A stretch of DNA of 64,000 nt from Nitrosopumilus sp. (GCF_025699125.1 NZ_JAILWC010000004.1:95374-159373), one strand, 5' to 3'. Positions 51,909-62,272 are shown, counted from the stretch's first letter. Notes: a model not told the origin generated them from the letters alone. Program-made: numbers and translations.

Positions 51909-52871
51909 TTATACTTCTAGTGAATCCAATATTGCAGAGATATCCGTCATCGGTTGGCCGTTTTCAGATATGGTTTGTTTAGCAGGGGGATTTTCAAGAT
52001 AGTTTGGAATCTTGTCTTGCAATCTTTGAGTGTAAGGAGAGATAGTCTCATTTTTGTAAAAAACACCAATTGGAATCTTGGTGTCCCATTCTAGAGATTT
52101 GATTAGGGATTGGGATAGTTTTTCATTTGCTTCTGCTACTGAATCATAATGGACTGCTGGATCATATCCTTGCTCTTCTAGTTTGTAAATTCTCGAATGT
52201 CTCTTTTGCGCCTCATCAACTAAATCAGCTCCTGCATACCAATCCCGAGTATTGATATCATTGTAAGTTGGACATGGCTGCAATACATCCAAAAAAGATA
52301 ATCCTTTGTGTTTTACTGCCTGAATAATCAAGTCTTTGAGATGTCTAACATCATATGAATACCCTCTAGCAACAAAAGTAAATCCACTTGCAACAGCCAA
52401 TCCGATTGGATTAACGTTGAAATTTGTATTTGGAGAGGGCAATGATTTTGTCTTCTCTCCTAGTTTGAGTGTAGGAGATGCTTGACCTTTTGTTAAACCA
52501 TAAACACCATTATCAAAAATTATGTAAGTCATGTCCACATTTCTTCTTCCTGCTGCAACAAAATGCCCTGCGCCAATTCCCAATCCATCACCATCACCAC
52601 CAACTGCAACAACAGTCATCTCAGGATTTGCAATCTTTGCACCTTGTGCAAACGTCAAAACACGTCCATGCAATGTATGAATTCCATAAGTATTGATGTA
52701 GTGAGATGTCTTTCCGGAGCAACCAACTCCAGAAAACATTGTTGCTTTATCTCTTTGAATGCCCATCTCAGCTAAAGCCATTTGAATTGCATTTACAATT
52801 CCAAAGTCTCCACATCCAGGACACCAATCATTGTGTACATCTGTTTTATAGTCTGCAAGTTTAAGCGCCAT
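51909..52871 (-). CDS. korB: 2-oxoacid:ferredoxin oxidoreductase beta subunit
   Basis: 320 residues: an [20 protein letters not shown] start (Fe-S/TPP-binding C-x2-C), the TPP motif [15 protein letters not shown] (GDGD...), and [19 protein letters not shown]. It uses thiamine diphosphate to decarboxylate 2-oxoacids (probably 2-oxoglutarate or pyruvate) and passes electrons to ferredoxin. Overlaps korA by 11 bp, same strand. Confidence 0.95.
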   Translation of the reverse strand: MALKLADYKTDVHNDWCPGCGDFGIVNAIQMALAEMGIQRDKATMFSGVGCSGKTSHYINTYGIHTLHGRVLTFAQGAKIANPEMTVVAVGGDGDGLGIGAGHFVAAGRRNVDMTYIIFDNGVYGLTKGQASPTLKLGEKTKSLPSPNTNFNVNPIGLAVASGFTFVARGYSYDVRHLKDLIIQAVKHKGLSFLDVLQPCPTYNDINTRDWYAGADLVDEAQKRHSRIYKLEEQGYDPAVHYDSVAEANEKLSQSLIKSLEWDTKIPIGVFYKNETISPYTQRLQDKIPNYLENPPAKQTISENGQPMTDISAILDSLEV

Positions 52872-54771
52872 GCATTAAAACCTCCCGTTTGTCAGCTTTA
52901 TTTTCAACAATTTTCTTAAGTGAATCATAAACTTCAGTACAAGTCATGGCTCTTCCAGTGTATTTTAAGATAAAGTAATCAACATCACGGCTCACATTTT
53001 GCTTGAATAGTTTTCCTAGTTGGCCTGAGTGATTTGCTTCAATATCGATAATTGTCTTGGCATCTTTTAGCAACGAAGTTACATAATCAGCTGGAAATGG
53101 ATGAAGTAGTTTTAACTGGACATATCCAATTGAGATTCCTTCTTTTTTTAGCATGTCAATTGCATCCAAAATTGGACCCTTTGTAGAACCCCAAGAAATT
53201 ATTGTGTAATCTTCAACACCAAATGATACTGCTTGTTGCGATTGCGGAATATCTTTTAGAATCAGATCTAGTTTGAACATTCTCTTATCCATCATTTTTA
53301 CACGTAAAATTGGGTCTTCAGTGATATGACCCCATTCATCAGATTCATCACCAGTATTCCAAAATATTCCATTATCCATTCCCAATCTAGAACGTGGCGA
53401 TATCCCATCTTCTGTAAATTCAAATCTTCTATACCCATCCTCTACTTTTTCTAAGAGTTTACCACGGTTTATTGTGACTTTAGAAGGATCAAATCTCTTA
53501 CAGGTAATCACAGAACTCGCATGGAATTTATCCATCATGTGAATTACCGGAACTTGAAAAATATCAGCATAATTAAAACAGTTTCCAGTGTCATAGAAAC
53601 TCTCTTCAATATCACCAGATGCATAAACTATTTTTGGAAAATCTCCATGTCCTGCATATATAGAAAATAACAAATCATCTTGACCATGCCTTGTTGGAAG
53701 CCCAGTTGATGGTCCACTTCTCTGATAATTTGTAATTACAATTGGAACCTCATTCATTCCTGCCCACCCCAACATCTCAGTCATCAATGAAAATCCGGGA
53801 CCAGACGTACATGTTGAAGCACGTGTTCCAGTCAATGCTGAACCAATTGTCATTCCTATAGAACAAATTTCATCTTCGCATTGAATTACTGCAGTAGAGC
53901 CAGGTCTACCACCAATAACTTCTACTATTTCATTTGATTCAAGAAATACGGATTCATCTGATGCAGGAGTGATTGGATAGTAAGGCTGCATTCTACAACC
54001 ACACACCATCTTTCCCAATGCAGTTCCTTGGAATCCTTGAACTAGAATTGTGTGAGGTTCTTTTTCAGTACCGCTCAACTCATAATTGAAAGATTCAAAC
54101 TTTGCTGCTGCATAATTATATGAATAAATCGCAGTTTCTTGATTAATTTTTGCAATCTCTTTTTTCTTTGCAAAAATATCCCCGATTGTTTTTTTCAGTG
54201 AATCAGGAGGCATTTTTACCAATCCCAATGATAATGCGACGCCAATTACATTAAACATTCTAACTAATCCTTTAAGACGAGGATTCTCAGTTTCTTCAGC
54301 AAGAGTTGCAAGAATAGATTTGAAAGAAACTGGATATAGTAAGACACCTTTTTCTTTTGCAATCTCTAAAACTCCGGCAATTGTAAAGGGTTTATTTTTT
54401 GACTCTAATTCTTTATGTAATCTTTCTTTGAATGGGGCATCAAGAGTGTGAACATCACTTGTTTTTGTTTCAAACAAATCAGAATCATAAATTATCCCAC
54501 CACCAGAAATTACTTCATCATAGTGACGAAAAATTGTTTCAGCATCAAAAGATACCATTAGTGATACATCATTAACATTTGAGTTGATTTTCTTATCACA
54601 GATCCTTACTGTAAAGTAGCTATGTTCACCTTTAATATTAGAATAAAATTCACGTTTTCCAAATACATGATACCCCATCTCTGCACAAACCTTTGAGAAA
54701 ATATTTGCACCGGATTCTACACCACTTCCCTGTGGACCACCAATTAGCCAAGTAAAATCGGATGTGCTCAC
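52861..54771 (-). CDS. korA: 2-oxoacid:ferredoxin oxidoreductase alpha subunit (gamma-alpha fusion)
   Basis: 636 residues. Residues about 1-190 are the gamma domain ([20 protein letters not shown]) and the remainder is alpha ([40 protein letters not shown]), the gamma-alpha fusion usual in archaeal 2-oxoacid oxidoreductases. Two-subunit enzyme with KorB. Electron acceptor probably the ferredoxin at 32205 or another. Confidence 0.94.
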   Translation of the reverse strand: MSTSDFTWLIGGPQGSGVESGANIFSKVCAEMGYHVFGKREFYSNIKGEHSYFTVRICDKKINSNVNDVSLMVSFDAETIFRHYDEVISGGGIIYDSDLFETKTSDVHTLDAPFKERLHKELESKNKPFTIAGVLEIAKEKGVLLYPVSFKSILATLAEETENPRLKGLVRMFNVIGVALSLGLVKMPPDSLKKTIGDIFAKKKEIAKINQETAIYSYNYAAAKFESFNYELSGTEKEPHTILVQGFQGTALGKMVCGCRMQPYYPITPASDESVFLESNEIVEVIGGRPGSTAVIQCEDEICSIGMTIGSALTGTRASTCTSGPGFSLMTEMLGWAGMNEVPIVITNYQRSGPSTGLPTRHGQDDLLFSIYAGHGDFPKIVYASGDIEESFYDTGNCFNYADIFQVPVIHMMDKFHASSVITCKRFDPSKVTINRGKLLEKVEDGYRRFEFTEDGISPRSRLGMDNGIFWNTGDESDEWGHITEDPILRVKMMDKRMFKLDLILKDIPQSQQAVSFGVEDYTIISWGSTKGPILDAIDMLKKEGISIGYVQLKLLHPFPADYVTSLLKDAKTIIDIEANHSGQLGKLFKQNVSRDVDYFILKYTGRAMTCTEVYDSLKKIVENKADKREVLMHGA

Positions 54772-54820
54772 AGTAAATTGCCTCTATTTTTAAGTATAAT
54801 ATTCTGTATTGTCAATATGA

Positions 54821-54967
54821 TCAACCTCCAGTAGCTGCATCAAATAATGCGCACTCGCATTTATCTCGTTCACCACAAAAAGGACAAACACATCCACACT
54901 TATCAATAGAATTGCCACACTCTACACAAATGGCAAATTCTTCCTCTTCTTCAGATTTAGAAGACAT
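54821..54967 (-). CDS. small Cys-rich zinc-ribbon protein (48 aa)
   Basis: 48 residues from ATG 54967 (MSSKSEEEEEFAICVECGN); the frame is open 24 codons further but those overlap the divergent dehydrogenase. Eight Cys in CVECG, CGCVCPFCG and CECALFDAA give at least two C-x2-C pairs, so it probably binds zinc. Function unknown. Divergent from the dehydrogenase gene (52 bp between starts). Confidence 0.7.
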   Translation of the reverse strand: MSSKSEEEEEFAICVECGNSIDKCGCVCPFCGERDKCECALFDAATGG

Positions 54968-55019
54968 ACGAGATTTAGAAAGAAATCGTATAAATGGTTT
55001 GAGTTGAATCTCAAGACTG

Positions 55020-55985
55020 ATGAAAAAAGTCTTTCTCACAAGAACTTTACATGATTTTGCATTAAATGAATTGAAAAAAAAGTATCAGATTGAAGTTCAT
55101 TCGGGGAAAATTCCTATTTCTCAAACAAAACTTAGATCAAAAATTAAAGATGCAGATGGAATCATTTGTTTTCCATATGACAAAATAAATAAAGAAACCA
55201 TAGAATTAGCAAAGAATCTAAAAGTAATCAGCACCTATAGTGTAGGATTTGATCACATTGATGTCAATTATGCCAAAGAAAGAAAAATTCGCGTAGGATA
55301 TACTCCTGAAGTACTAACGGACGCAACTGCAGATTTAGCATTCTCATTGTTGCTTGATCTTCTAAGACGAGTTTCTGAGGGTGACAGAATTATTAGAAAT
55401 GGCAAATGGAAAGTGATCTATGGCGCACATGATTATGTTGGAGTTGATCTTCAGGGAAAAACGCTTGGTATTTTGGGTTTGGGAAGAATTGGTAAAACAC
55501 TTGCAAAAAGAGCAAAAGCCTTTGAGATGAACATCACATATCACAACAGAAAACCACTCTCAAAATCGAAAGAAAATGCATTAGGCGTAAAATTTGTATC
55601 ATTTGAAAAGCTAATCACACAAAGCGACATCATATCAATACATGTTCCACACACTAAAGAGACAGACCAGTTATTTGACATGAAAGTATTTAGTAAAATG
55701 AAAAAATCGGCATTTCTAATTAATACTGCACGGGGAAAAATTGTAAATGAAAAAGAACTTGTAACGGCACTAAAGAAAAAAATCATTGCAGGTGCAGGAT
55801 TAGATGTGTTTGAGCAAGAACCAATCGAAGTAAAAAATCCTTTGACAAGATTGGAAAATGTTGTTCTTGCACCACACATTGGCAGCTCAACAAAGGAAAC
55901 CCGAGCCAAGATGGCAGAGATTACTGTTAAAAATCTGAATCTAGGAATGAATGGAAAAAAGCCGATCTACTCAGTAGGATACTGA
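55020..55985 (+). CDS. D-2-hydroxyacid dehydrogenase (glyoxylate/hydroxypyruvate reductase type)
   Basis: 321 residues. The Rossmann motif is LGILGLGRIGKTLAKRAKAF (GLGRIG, about 150-155). The catalytic Arg lies in NTARGKIV, the Glu in FEQEPI and the His in LAPHIGSS. It interconverts 2-oxo- and D-2-hydroxyacids with NAD(P)H, most like glyoxylate/hydroxypyruvate reductases. The following 48-aa ORF starts 10 bp after its stop. Confidence 0.9.
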   Translation: MKKVFLTRTLHDFALNELKKKYQIEVHSGKIPISQTKLRSKIKDADGIICFPYDKINKETIELAKNLKVISTYSVGFDHIDVNYAKERKIRVGYTPEVLTDATADLAFSLLLDLLRRVSEGDRIIRNGKWKVIYGAHDYVGVDLQGKTLGILGLGRIGKTLAKRAKAFEMNITYHNRKPLSKSKENALGVKFVSFEKLITQSDIISIHVPHTKETDQLFDMKVFSKMKKSAFLINTARGKIVNEKELVTALKKKIIAGAGLDVFEQEPIEVKNPLTRLENVVLAPHIGSSTKETRAKMAEITVKNLNLGMNGKKPIYSVGY

Positions 55986-55994
55986 ATTTTACGC

Positions 55995-56141
55995 TTGAGT
56001 GATCAATTAAAACAATGTGCGGTTTTTATATTGAAATCACAGTATAAAATCAGATTGAAAAAATTCAAACATACTAATGAAGAATTAGAATTAGCTAAAT
56101 TACAATCTGAAAAAGAAAAGAAGAAAAAAGAATTAGAATAG
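55995..56141 (+). CDS. small charged helical protein (48 aa)
   Basis: ORF starting at TTG 55995. The peptide starts MSDQLKQCAVFILKSQYKIR and is basic, ending in a Glu/Lys helix (LAKLQSEKEKKKKELE). Position 10 bp after the dehydrogenase stop, same strand, suggests co-transcription. Composition supports coding but there is no recognised family. Confidence 0.4.
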   Translation: MSDQLKQCAVFILKSQYKIRLKKFKHTNEELELAKLQSEKEKKKKELE

Positions 56142-56178
56142 TATTTTTTCTCCTTGTCTTTTTCAGACAAGGTTTTTT

Positions 56179-56556
56179 TTAAAAATTAATGCTGGAAGAG
56201 TATTTTTGGTTTAAATCCTCATAGAGTTTTTTTCGTGAAGGGATTATTGTTTTTGTTCCATCATACATTTTTGTAAAAAATGCAGCCAAAACACGATCCC
56301 CATATTCATCAAAGAATTGTACGCTAAAACTAGTACGTTCAGGTTTTTCTTCTTGTAGAAATTTTGCAGATTTTATCAATTCAGAATTAATATGCATGTG
56401 TGCAGGATCGTCATTATCACCGATTGTAATCCACTTTTCTTTTTGTTTAATGTTAAGAGAGTTGCTTCTAACCTCACATGTTGCGGCGTTACTTTTTACG
56501 ATGAATAAAACATCATCATTTGCAACTATATCAGATAACAATTCGAAAAGCATCAC
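56179..56556 (-). CDS. conserved hypothetical protein (125 aa)
   Basis: 125 residues: an initial helix (MMLFELLSDIVANDDVLFIV), beta-rich middle (CEVRSNSLNIKQKEKWITIG; SFSVQFFDEYGDRVLAAFFT) and a C-terminal helix (SRKKLYEDLNQKYSSSI). The HMHINSEL segment could bind metal. Probably in a unit with the gene at 56580 (same strand, 23 bp apart). Role unknown. Confidence 0.55.
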   Translation of the reverse strand: MMLFELLSDIVANDDVLFIVKSNAATCEVRSNSLNIKQKEKWITIGDNDDPAHMHINSELIKSAKFLQEEKPERTSFSVQFFDEYGDRVLAAFFTKMYDGTKTIIPSRKKLYEDLNQKYSSSINF

Positions 56557-56579
56557 ACATACTTTAAATCAAAATTATT

Positions 56580-56864
56580 TCAATTTTTAGAAGATTTCAT
56601 GTCAATTTGAACAAAATCAGATGAATCGCCATGAATACAGTCGGTTCCAACTGCTTTTACGGGTGAAAAGAGAATTTTACCTTCACGCATTTTTCCTTCA
56701 TTTTGTAGTATTCCAATTTTACCTGATACTATCTCTTTGTGTTTGTTGCACGTTACTCCGACCATATATTCATCTTCATCTGCAACAATAGATACGATAA
56801 ATTCAGGAGGATTAACACATTGTTTTCCTTCTTCCATTACGGAGCATTTATCAGGTAACATCAC
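56580..56864 (-). CDS. conserved hypothetical protein (94 aa)
   Basis: 94 residues with three early Cys (PDKCSVMEEGKQCVNPPEFI) and a later CNKHKEI, compatible with zinc binding, then a beta-rich part (GKILFSPVKAVGTDCIHGDS). Same strand and adjacent to 56179-56556. No family recognised. Divergent from the oxidase gene at 56940. Confidence 0.55.
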   Translation of the reverse strand: MMLPDKCSVMEEGKQCVNPPEFIVSIVADEDEYMVGVTCNKHKEIVSGKIGILQNEGKMREGKILFSPVKAVGTDCIHGDSSDFVQIDMKSSKN

Positions 56865-56939
56865 TTGATTTGAAATTCTATTGGATATTAATCTTAATTC
56901 TCAGTGACTGGATTTAATATTGACTAAGACAAAACAAGT

Positions 56940-58259
56940 GTGAGACATATGGTTCATGATTTTGACATAGTAATTATTGGCGGAGGCATACTTGGAACAT
57001 CCATTTCATATTTTCTCTCTCAGCTTAACAAATCAAAAAAAATAGCAGTCATTGAGCAAGCACATAGCGTTGCATTTCACACAAGTGGACGAAACACAGG
57101 AAAAGTTCACGCACCATACTTGTACAATCCTGAAAAGAAAAAACTGTTTGCAAAAGTTGCATTTCATGGATATGAGATGTGGGAAGAATATTCAAAACTA
57201 CGAGACTTGCCTTTCAAAAAAGACGGAGTAATTGAAGTTGCTTTGGATAAAAAAGGCACCGCAGTTCTTGAAAAATATCTAAAGTGGGGAAAACAAAACG
57301 GCCTAGAAGACAAAGATATTAAACTGATTGATAATGTGGAATTAAAAAAGATAGAACCTGAAATAAAATGTGAATCTGCTCTATATGTATACAAGGATGG
57401 ATCTGTAGACTATTCCGTATTTACAAATTCTGTAATGAAAGACAGTAAGGCAAATGGAACAAATTTCATTTTAGACACCAAGGTCACAAAAATAAAAAAA
57501 GCAAACAACAAGTGGGCAATTACATTAAATGGTGAACACGAGATATGTGCTAAATTTTTAATTAATGCTGCAGGCGGAGAGGCAATCAACATTGCACATG
57601 ACGTAGGAGTCGCAGAAAAATTCACAGATGTGCATTTCAGGGGAGAATATTGGAGAGCTCCAAAAGAATATCATAACTTGACTAAAACAAGTGTTTACTC
57701 TGTTCCAGAATTTCCAGACTATCCGTTTTTAGATCCACATTGGATAATCAGAGTAGATGGCAGTTGTGAGATTGGCCCCAATGCAGTTCCAGTTTTTAGC
57801 CCATATGGATACAACAAATCAGAAAACATCAAAGAATTTATCCCAAAAATGCTAGAGATGTTAGGTTCTGGTGCAAGAAAAGCAATTTTTGACAAACAGT
57901 TTCAGGAGCTTGCAATTAATGAGATACAGTCATCAATGTCAAAATCAACAATGATTAACAGAGTCAAAAGATTCTTGCCAAAGATTGATCCAGATAAAAT
58001 TACTGAAAAGGGGACTGCCGGAATTAGATCCTCTGTAATTGATGATGATGGAAAGTTTGTTCCAGATGTAATCTTAGTTGATGATGATACATCATTTCAT
58101 ATTTTAAATTACAATTCACCAGGAGCCACTGGCGCATTGCCATTTGCAGCACACATCATTAACCATCTAAACAAAACAGGACTCTTTGAGAGTGAAACAG
58201 TGGATGCCCAATGCGGCCCATGGAATTTCTCTAAAATATTAGAGAAATTAGGTGAATAA
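56940..58259 (+). CDS. lhgO: L-2-hydroxyglutarate oxidase-type FAD oxidoreductase
   Basis: 439 residues from GTG 56940; ATG 56949 (MVHDFDIVIIGGG) is also possible. The FAD Rossmann motif is DIVIIGGGILGTSISYFLS, and VIEQAHSVAFHTSGRNTGKV is typical of the DAO/LhgO family. It oxidises L-2-hydroxyglutarate, or a similar 2-hydroxy acid, to the 2-oxoacid. The 2-oxoacid:ferredoxin oxidoreductase nearby could use the product. It overlaps the next gene by 8 bp. Confidence 0.9.
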   Translation: MRHMVHDFDIVIIGGGILGTSISYFLSQLNKSKKIAVIEQAHSVAFHTSGRNTGKVHAPYLYNPEKKKLFAKVAFHGYEMWEEYSKLRDLPFKKDGVIEVALDKKGTAVLEKYLKWGKQNGLEDKDIKLIDNVELKKIEPEIKCESALYVYKDGSVDYSVFTNSVMKDSKANGTNFILDTKVTKIKKANNKWAITLNGEHEICAKFLINAAGGEAINIAHDVGVAEKFTDVHFRGEYWRAPKEYHNLTKTSVYSVPEFPDYPFLDPHWIIRVDGSCEIGPNAVPVFSPYGYNKSENIKEFIPKMLEMLGSGARKAIFDKQFQELAINEIQSSMSKSTMINRVKRFLPKIDPDKITEKGTAGIRSSVIDDDGKFVPDVILVDDDTSFHILNYNSPGATGALPFAAHIINHLNKTGLFESETVDAQCGPWNFSKILEKLGE

Positions 58260-59904
58260 ACCAGAATCGTATTTTAAGATCTTCAAAACACCTAAACTTG
58301 TGATTCCAAAGGTAATTTTGATAGTTTTTTCAATATTGTTTGTAGTTTCGTTTTCTCCAGTTCATGCACAGCATCATTCAGGTTCTCTTGCTCCACCTAT
58401 TGATTTTGATGGGTTAAAAGTAGCATTAACTACAATCCTTTTTCCAGAGGATTTCACTTCTGACGATTCAAATAATGCCAATTTATCAATTAGGTTTTTT
58501 GATAGTGAAACGAATGCAAATATCAAAAGTGTCACATATCGCGTTGAGATATTTCATGAAAATAACTTAGTTGCCAATGAGTATTTTTTTGATGAAGATG
58601 GAAAATTGGATTTAGAAATAAAGCCAAAAACAGGATGTCAAGAAAAAGAACTTTGGAAATGTACAAAGTATTATGGTGAAAAACATGCGATAGCTGGTGC
58701 TTACTATGCAAGAGGAGATTCACTTCCAGTCATTCAAGGTCCTGTTTTTGATAAAAGCGGACAATACAACATCAAAGTCTCCATAGTGGGTGCAACAAAT
58801 CCAAAAACAATGACTACAAAAGACTTACTTTTTGAGACTTTTGTAAGCATTCCGCAAAAGGAAATATTCCTTATCAAAACAGCAAATGCTCAAGAATATC
58901 CAATATCAATAAAATCATACAACAGCAAAATTTCTAATTTTAGTTATGATGAACTAGCAGATAAAATATCATATGAAATACACTTGGATAACGAACATGC
59001 AATGCAGCATGATTTTATTAGCAAACATGCAGTAATACTTCAAAAAGATTTCTCATCTTTCAAACAAGGATATGATTTGAATGTGTTTGTACAAGGAATA
59101 AAACTTGAAGACGATTCTGTAGAGTTTGATATTTCATCTCCGGATCAAAACATGATCAGAGCAAACATCACTCATGACGAACTAATGTATATTGAAGACA
59201 AAACAGGTAGTAGCAATCCATTAAAAGTGGAAATTTTGTCAGGAGACAAAAAGGTATTCAGTGAACTTAATTTCATCTTTGAAAATGGATTTTCTGCTAA
59301 TGTGTCATGGGATTCAAATTCAGTTGTGGGTAAGAAAATTCCATTTACATTTGCTTTTTTTGATGCAATAAACAAGCCAGCAAAGGAAGTATTGTTTGCA
59401 TATAGCATCACAGACTCTGCTGGAAAAGAGATTTGGTCAAATATTGGAACAGGGGACAAATATCTTGGAATTTTGGCATCACATGGAATTTCTCAGGAAT
59501 CAATTTTAATCCCAACTCAAGGACAGTATAAAATCAAACTAATTCTAACAGGGCAAAACTCTAAAAACTTTGCAGAATTTTTAACATCTACAGCAGATTT
59601 TAAGATAGGTCAACCACCAACACAGCAAAAGACAGATGGAGTTCCTTCTTGGATAAAAAACAATGCAGGATGGTGGTCTGATGGAATTGTAGGAGATCAA
59701 GAATTTGTTCAATCAATTCAATTTTTAATGAAAGAAAAAATTCTCAACATCCCAGCAACTGAAACAAACCCATCAGAATCTCAAGAGATCCCCACATGGG
59801 TAAAAAACAATGCAGGGTGGTGGTCTCAAGATTTAATTTCTGAGAGAGACTTTGTCAAAGGAATTGAGTTTTTAGTCAGTCAGGGAATCATCACAGTAAA
59901 TTAA
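58252..59904 (+). CDS. secreted protein with two C-terminal SWIKNNAGWW modules
   Basis: 550 residues from GTG 58252, overlapping lhgO by 8 bp. Signal peptide: VILIVFSILFVVSFSPVHAQ. About 440 residues of beta-sandwich-type extracellular sequence follow (IRFFDSETNANIKSVTYRVE; FDISSPDQNMIRANITHDEL), then two modules starting VPSWIKNNAGWWSDGIVGDQ and IPTWVKNNAGWWSQDLISER. Unlike 7013-8518 the two copies differ, so this is an older duplication. Probably on the cell surface. Confidence 0.85.
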   Translation: MNKPESYFKIFKTPKLVIPKVILIVFSILFVVSFSPVHAQHHSGSLAPPIDFDGLKVALTTILFPEDFTSDDSNNANLSIRFFDSETNANIKSVTYRVEIFHENNLVANEYFFDEDGKLDLEIKPKTGCQEKELWKCTKYYGEKHAIAGAYYARGDSLPVIQGPVFDKSGQYNIKVSIVGATNPKTMTTKDLLFETFVSIPQKEIFLIKTANAQEYPISIKSYNSKISNFSYDELADKISYEIHLDNEHAMQHDFISKHAVILQKDFSSFKQGYDLNVFVQGIKLEDDSVEFDISSPDQNMIRANITHDELMYIEDKTGSSNPLKVEILSGDKKVFSELNFIFENGFSANVSWDSNSVVGKKIPFTFAFFDAINKPAKEVLFAYSITDSAGKEIWSNIGTGDKYLGILASHGISQESILIPTQGQYKIKLILTGQNSKNFAEFLTSTADFKIGQPPTQQKTDGVPSWIKNNAGWWSDGIVGDQEFVQSIQFLMKEKILNIPATETNPSESQEIPTWVKNNAGWWSQDLISERDFVKGIEFLVSQGIITVN

Positions 59905-59932
59905 TTCAAATTTTGGTATAATTTGCATATTG

Positions 59933-60031
59933 ATGATTGAATGGAACCGGGAGGGCGATTTGTCAGATCAGTTTGACACCACTGTATTTAGAAGGATGCA
60001 CGAGGAACTTCGGAATATTTTGCAGGATTAA
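59933..60031 (+). CDS. microprotein (32 aa)
   Basis: ORF from ATG 59933 to TAA 60031. The peptide starts MIEWNREGDLSDQFDTTVFR and ends RRMHEELRNILQD. A TATA-like GGTATAAT (59916-59923) lies about 17 bp upstream, a little close. GC content here is higher than the flanks. No family recognised. Confidence 0.35.
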   Translation: MIEWNREGDLSDQFDTTVFRRMHEELRNILQD

Positions 60032-60116
60032 AGTATGCAAATGAAAATCCAGTAACAAAAAAATCTCAAAATATGAAGTATGAATTAAGAGAAGTTAGTT
60101 TTTTAAAAATAAAAAA

Positions 60117-60485
60117 TCATTGGGAGAAACCCGAACCATCAACATTTCTATCCCATATGTCTACCATAGGGTTTTGTCTTCTTTCAAGTTCTTCCCAATA
60201 TCCGTTCAATAGCCCCGAAGGAACATTAAATGTGGCAGATACCGTGTCACCTACTTGTGCACTGCAGTCAGACACAACAACACTCATTCCGTATTGGGAT
60301 TCTCCAACACAACCATACTCCATAACTGCTATTACAGTTACATTTTCAGTAACTTCAGTAGGAATATAGTTCCACGGGGTTACAGTGAAAACTACGGCAA
60401 CTGCAATTCCTGCAATCATTGCAGATAAAAGCACACGTCGCGATAGTCTTCCTTCTTGTTGTTTTATTTGAACCATGTTTCTCAA
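60117..60485 (-). CDS. membrane-anchored small extracellular protein
   Basis: 122 residues. A basic start (MVQIKQQEGRLSRRVLLSAM) precedes a single transmembrane/signal helix (IAGIAVAVVFTVTPW, about 24-40). The outside domain is beta-rich with two Cys (EYGCVGESQYGMSVVVSDCS), a possible disulfide. MVQIKQ at codon 4 is an alternative start. Function unknown. Confidence 0.65.
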   Translation of the reverse strand: MRNMVQIKQQEGRLSRRVLLSAMIAGIAVAVVFTVTPWNYIPTEVTENVTVIAVMEYGCVGESQYGMSVVVSDCSAQVGDTVSATFNVPSGLLNGYWEELERRQNPMVDIWDRNVDGSGFSQ

Positions 60486-60548
60486 CCTATATTGACGGAT
60501 ATCAGATATAACATAGAAGACTACATTGTAGTCAATTGCACTTGAATG

Positions 60549-61076
60549 TTAGGACTGAAAACTAATTGTTATGGTATCATCAGTTATAGTAGTATCACAG
60601 TCTTTGTCCAAGGTAGTTTTAATCAATGACTCTAGGAATTGTTTCAAAAACAAAGAGCCCTTTTTTTTAAGATCATGATGTACGCTAAAGACGATATTGC
60701 TTGCTGTTTTTTCTAGACTGCATCTTCCATATCCACAAAGATCAAAATAAATTTTAATAAAATCAGTCACAGAGTCCAAAGTGATCTTTTTCCATTTGAA
60801 CAAAATGAATTCTTTTGCTTCTTGAGCACCGCCTCTAGTGGCTATATCAATTAGAGTTTTTTCATCAATATTACTTAAAATTCTTCGAAGTGTGTCAGTA
60901 CTCATTCTCAAAGTACCAAATTTTTTGGCATAAATCTCAAACTCCACATAATTTCCGAAGATTTGGTTTGCCAATGTATTTAGACTAATTTTATTTTCTT
61001 TGGCAATGGTTCTCAATACTTTATCATATTCTTCATCAATTCTAAATGAAATACTGGATGTCTTTTTACTACTCAT
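60549..61076 (-). CDS. ribbon-helix-helix DNA-binding protein with unknown C-domain
   Basis: 175 residues. Residues about 1-45 resemble a ribbon-helix-helix DNA-binding domain (SSISFRIDEEYDKVLRTIAK; ISLNTLANQIFGNY). The remaining about 125 residues are mixed alpha/beta with GYGRCSLEKTASNIVFSVHH and a beta end (DTTITDDTITISF). A two-domain regulator is likely; ligand unknown. Its upstream side is the 580-bp gene-poor stretch. Confidence 0.7.
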   Translation of the reverse strand: MSSKKTSSISFRIDEEYDKVLRTIAKENKISLNTLANQIFGNYVEFEIYAKKFGTLRMSTDTLRRILSNIDEKTLIDIATRGGAQEAKEFILFKWKKITLDSVTDFIKIYFDLCGYGRCSLEKTASNIVFSVHHDLKKKGSLFLKQFLESLIKTTLDKDCDTTITDDTITISFQS

Positions 61077-61656
61077 GTAACAATGCCTTGATTTTGTACG
61101 GATTTATCTATTTAGCTGCATTTAACCACAATGCAGTCTTGGATTTTAAATCATTTAGAAACATAATATGAGATGTGTGTTGATATGGCAAAACAAGATC
61201 TTTTTTCTTTCAAAAGATCCAATACCTACGCGGCATAATGATTACCGCAACTGTATTGTTCGTCCTATCTTTCAGTGTTGGATCTACGCCAGTATCAGCA
61301 CATACTTTAGTTAATGTAGAGAACATCAGAAGACTTAGCAGATATGAAAATATCATGTAGATTGCTTTTGTTCCAGATGAATGTTCTGAGATGGTAAAAC
61401 GTAGTCATTTAGAAAAATAATTTTCTATAAAATTTGAACCATTAAAATGCCAATTGAATTTATGAAACCTAGTAAAAATTTTCTTAATGGCTACAAAAAG
61501 AAACCTACTAGATTTCATTATTAGTATTTTATAATGATTAATAAATAATTTAGATTTTTTTCATTTCTATTTTTAAAATGATGGGAGAAAGAAGTTGAAA
61601 ATAGAAGTATTTTTGAAATGCATATAGAAAAATATGAAAAAGTGTGCTAGATAATA
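61077..61656. other. 580-bp gene-poor stretch
   Basis: Contains the candidate 40-aa ORF at 61238-61360. The rest is AT-rich without convincing ORFs, repeats or RNA genes. Confidence 0.5.
61238..61360 (+). CDS. short signal-peptide ORF, possibly a gene remnant (40 aa)
   Basis: ATG 61238 to TAG 61360. The peptide starts MITATVLFVLSFSVGSTPVS, a typical secretion signal, then AHTLVNVENIRRLSRYENIM and stop. Signal peptides are rarely encoded alone, so this may be the start of a truncated secreted-protein gene. A short upstream frame (61186-61236) ends just before it. Confidence 0.35.
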   Translation: MITATVLFVLSFSVGSTPVSAHTLVNVENIRRLSRYENIM

Positions 61657-62028
61657 CTAAGCCCTTCTTTTTCCAACGGTTCGTTTTGCTGCTCTGCCAT
61701 ATGCGGCTTTTGTGATTGCTTTGCCTTTTTTGGCAGGTTTTTTTGATAATGTTCTTGGACCTTTGCCACTTAGGGTGACGGTTCGTTTTGCTGCTCTGCC
61801 ATATGCGGCTTTTGTGATTGCTTTGCCTTTTTTGGCAGCAACTGTTCTTCTTGGTTTTGGTTTATTTTTTGATGTTTTGACAGTTCTCTTGGCAGCACGT
61901 TTCCATGCAGGTTTTGCACTAGTTGTTTTTGCAGTTTTTCTTGCAGGTCTTGTTGCTTTCTTGACTGTTCTTGTTGCTTTTTTTGCAGTTCTCGTTGTTG
62001 CTTTCTTGACTTTTTTCTTTATTGCCAT
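61657..62028 (-). CDS. histone H1-like Lys/Ala-rich protein
   Basis: 123 residues, very basic and low-complexity: AIKKKVKKATTRTAKKATRT, PARKTAKTTSAKPAWKRAAK, then two exact copies of KKGKAITKAAYGRAAKRTV. It resembles histone H1/HU-tail proteins and probably coats DNA or RNA. The module is repeated with 61 bp of identical DNA (61676-61736 and 61778-61838), so the copy number may vary among strains. Confidence 0.8.
   Translation of the reverse strand: MAIKKKVKKATTRTAKKATRTVKKATRPARKTAKTTSAKPAWKRAAKRTVKTSKNKPKPRRTVAAKKGKAITKAAYGRAAKRTVTLSGKGPRTLSKKPAKKGKAITKAAYGRAAKRTVGKRRA
61676..61736 (-). repeat. 61-bp exact repeat in the H1-like gene, copy 1
   Basis: Identical to 61778-61838, offset 102 bp (34 codons, in frame). 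Encodes the AITKAAYGRAAKRTV module. Confidence 0.93.
61778..61838 (-). repeat. 61-bp exact repeat in the H1-like gene, copy 2
   Basis: Second copy of 61676-61736. Confidence 0.93.
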
Positions 62029-62272
62029 TATGTAATATTATTTCATATGTGCTTTAAGTTAGGATTAATAAACTAAATTGATGATTTGTAAATAAAATTA
62101 ACCTGAATTAAATTCCATTTTGGAATGTTTGATTTATTTAAATAATTTTAAAAAATTCTTGATTTGAACATAACTTCTCTTGGAATAAAATAGAATATCA
62201 AATTAGAAAATATAAGCAATTGTTTAGAAACATGAACAAAAAAAGATCCTATTTTGTCCTGAACGGTATTTT

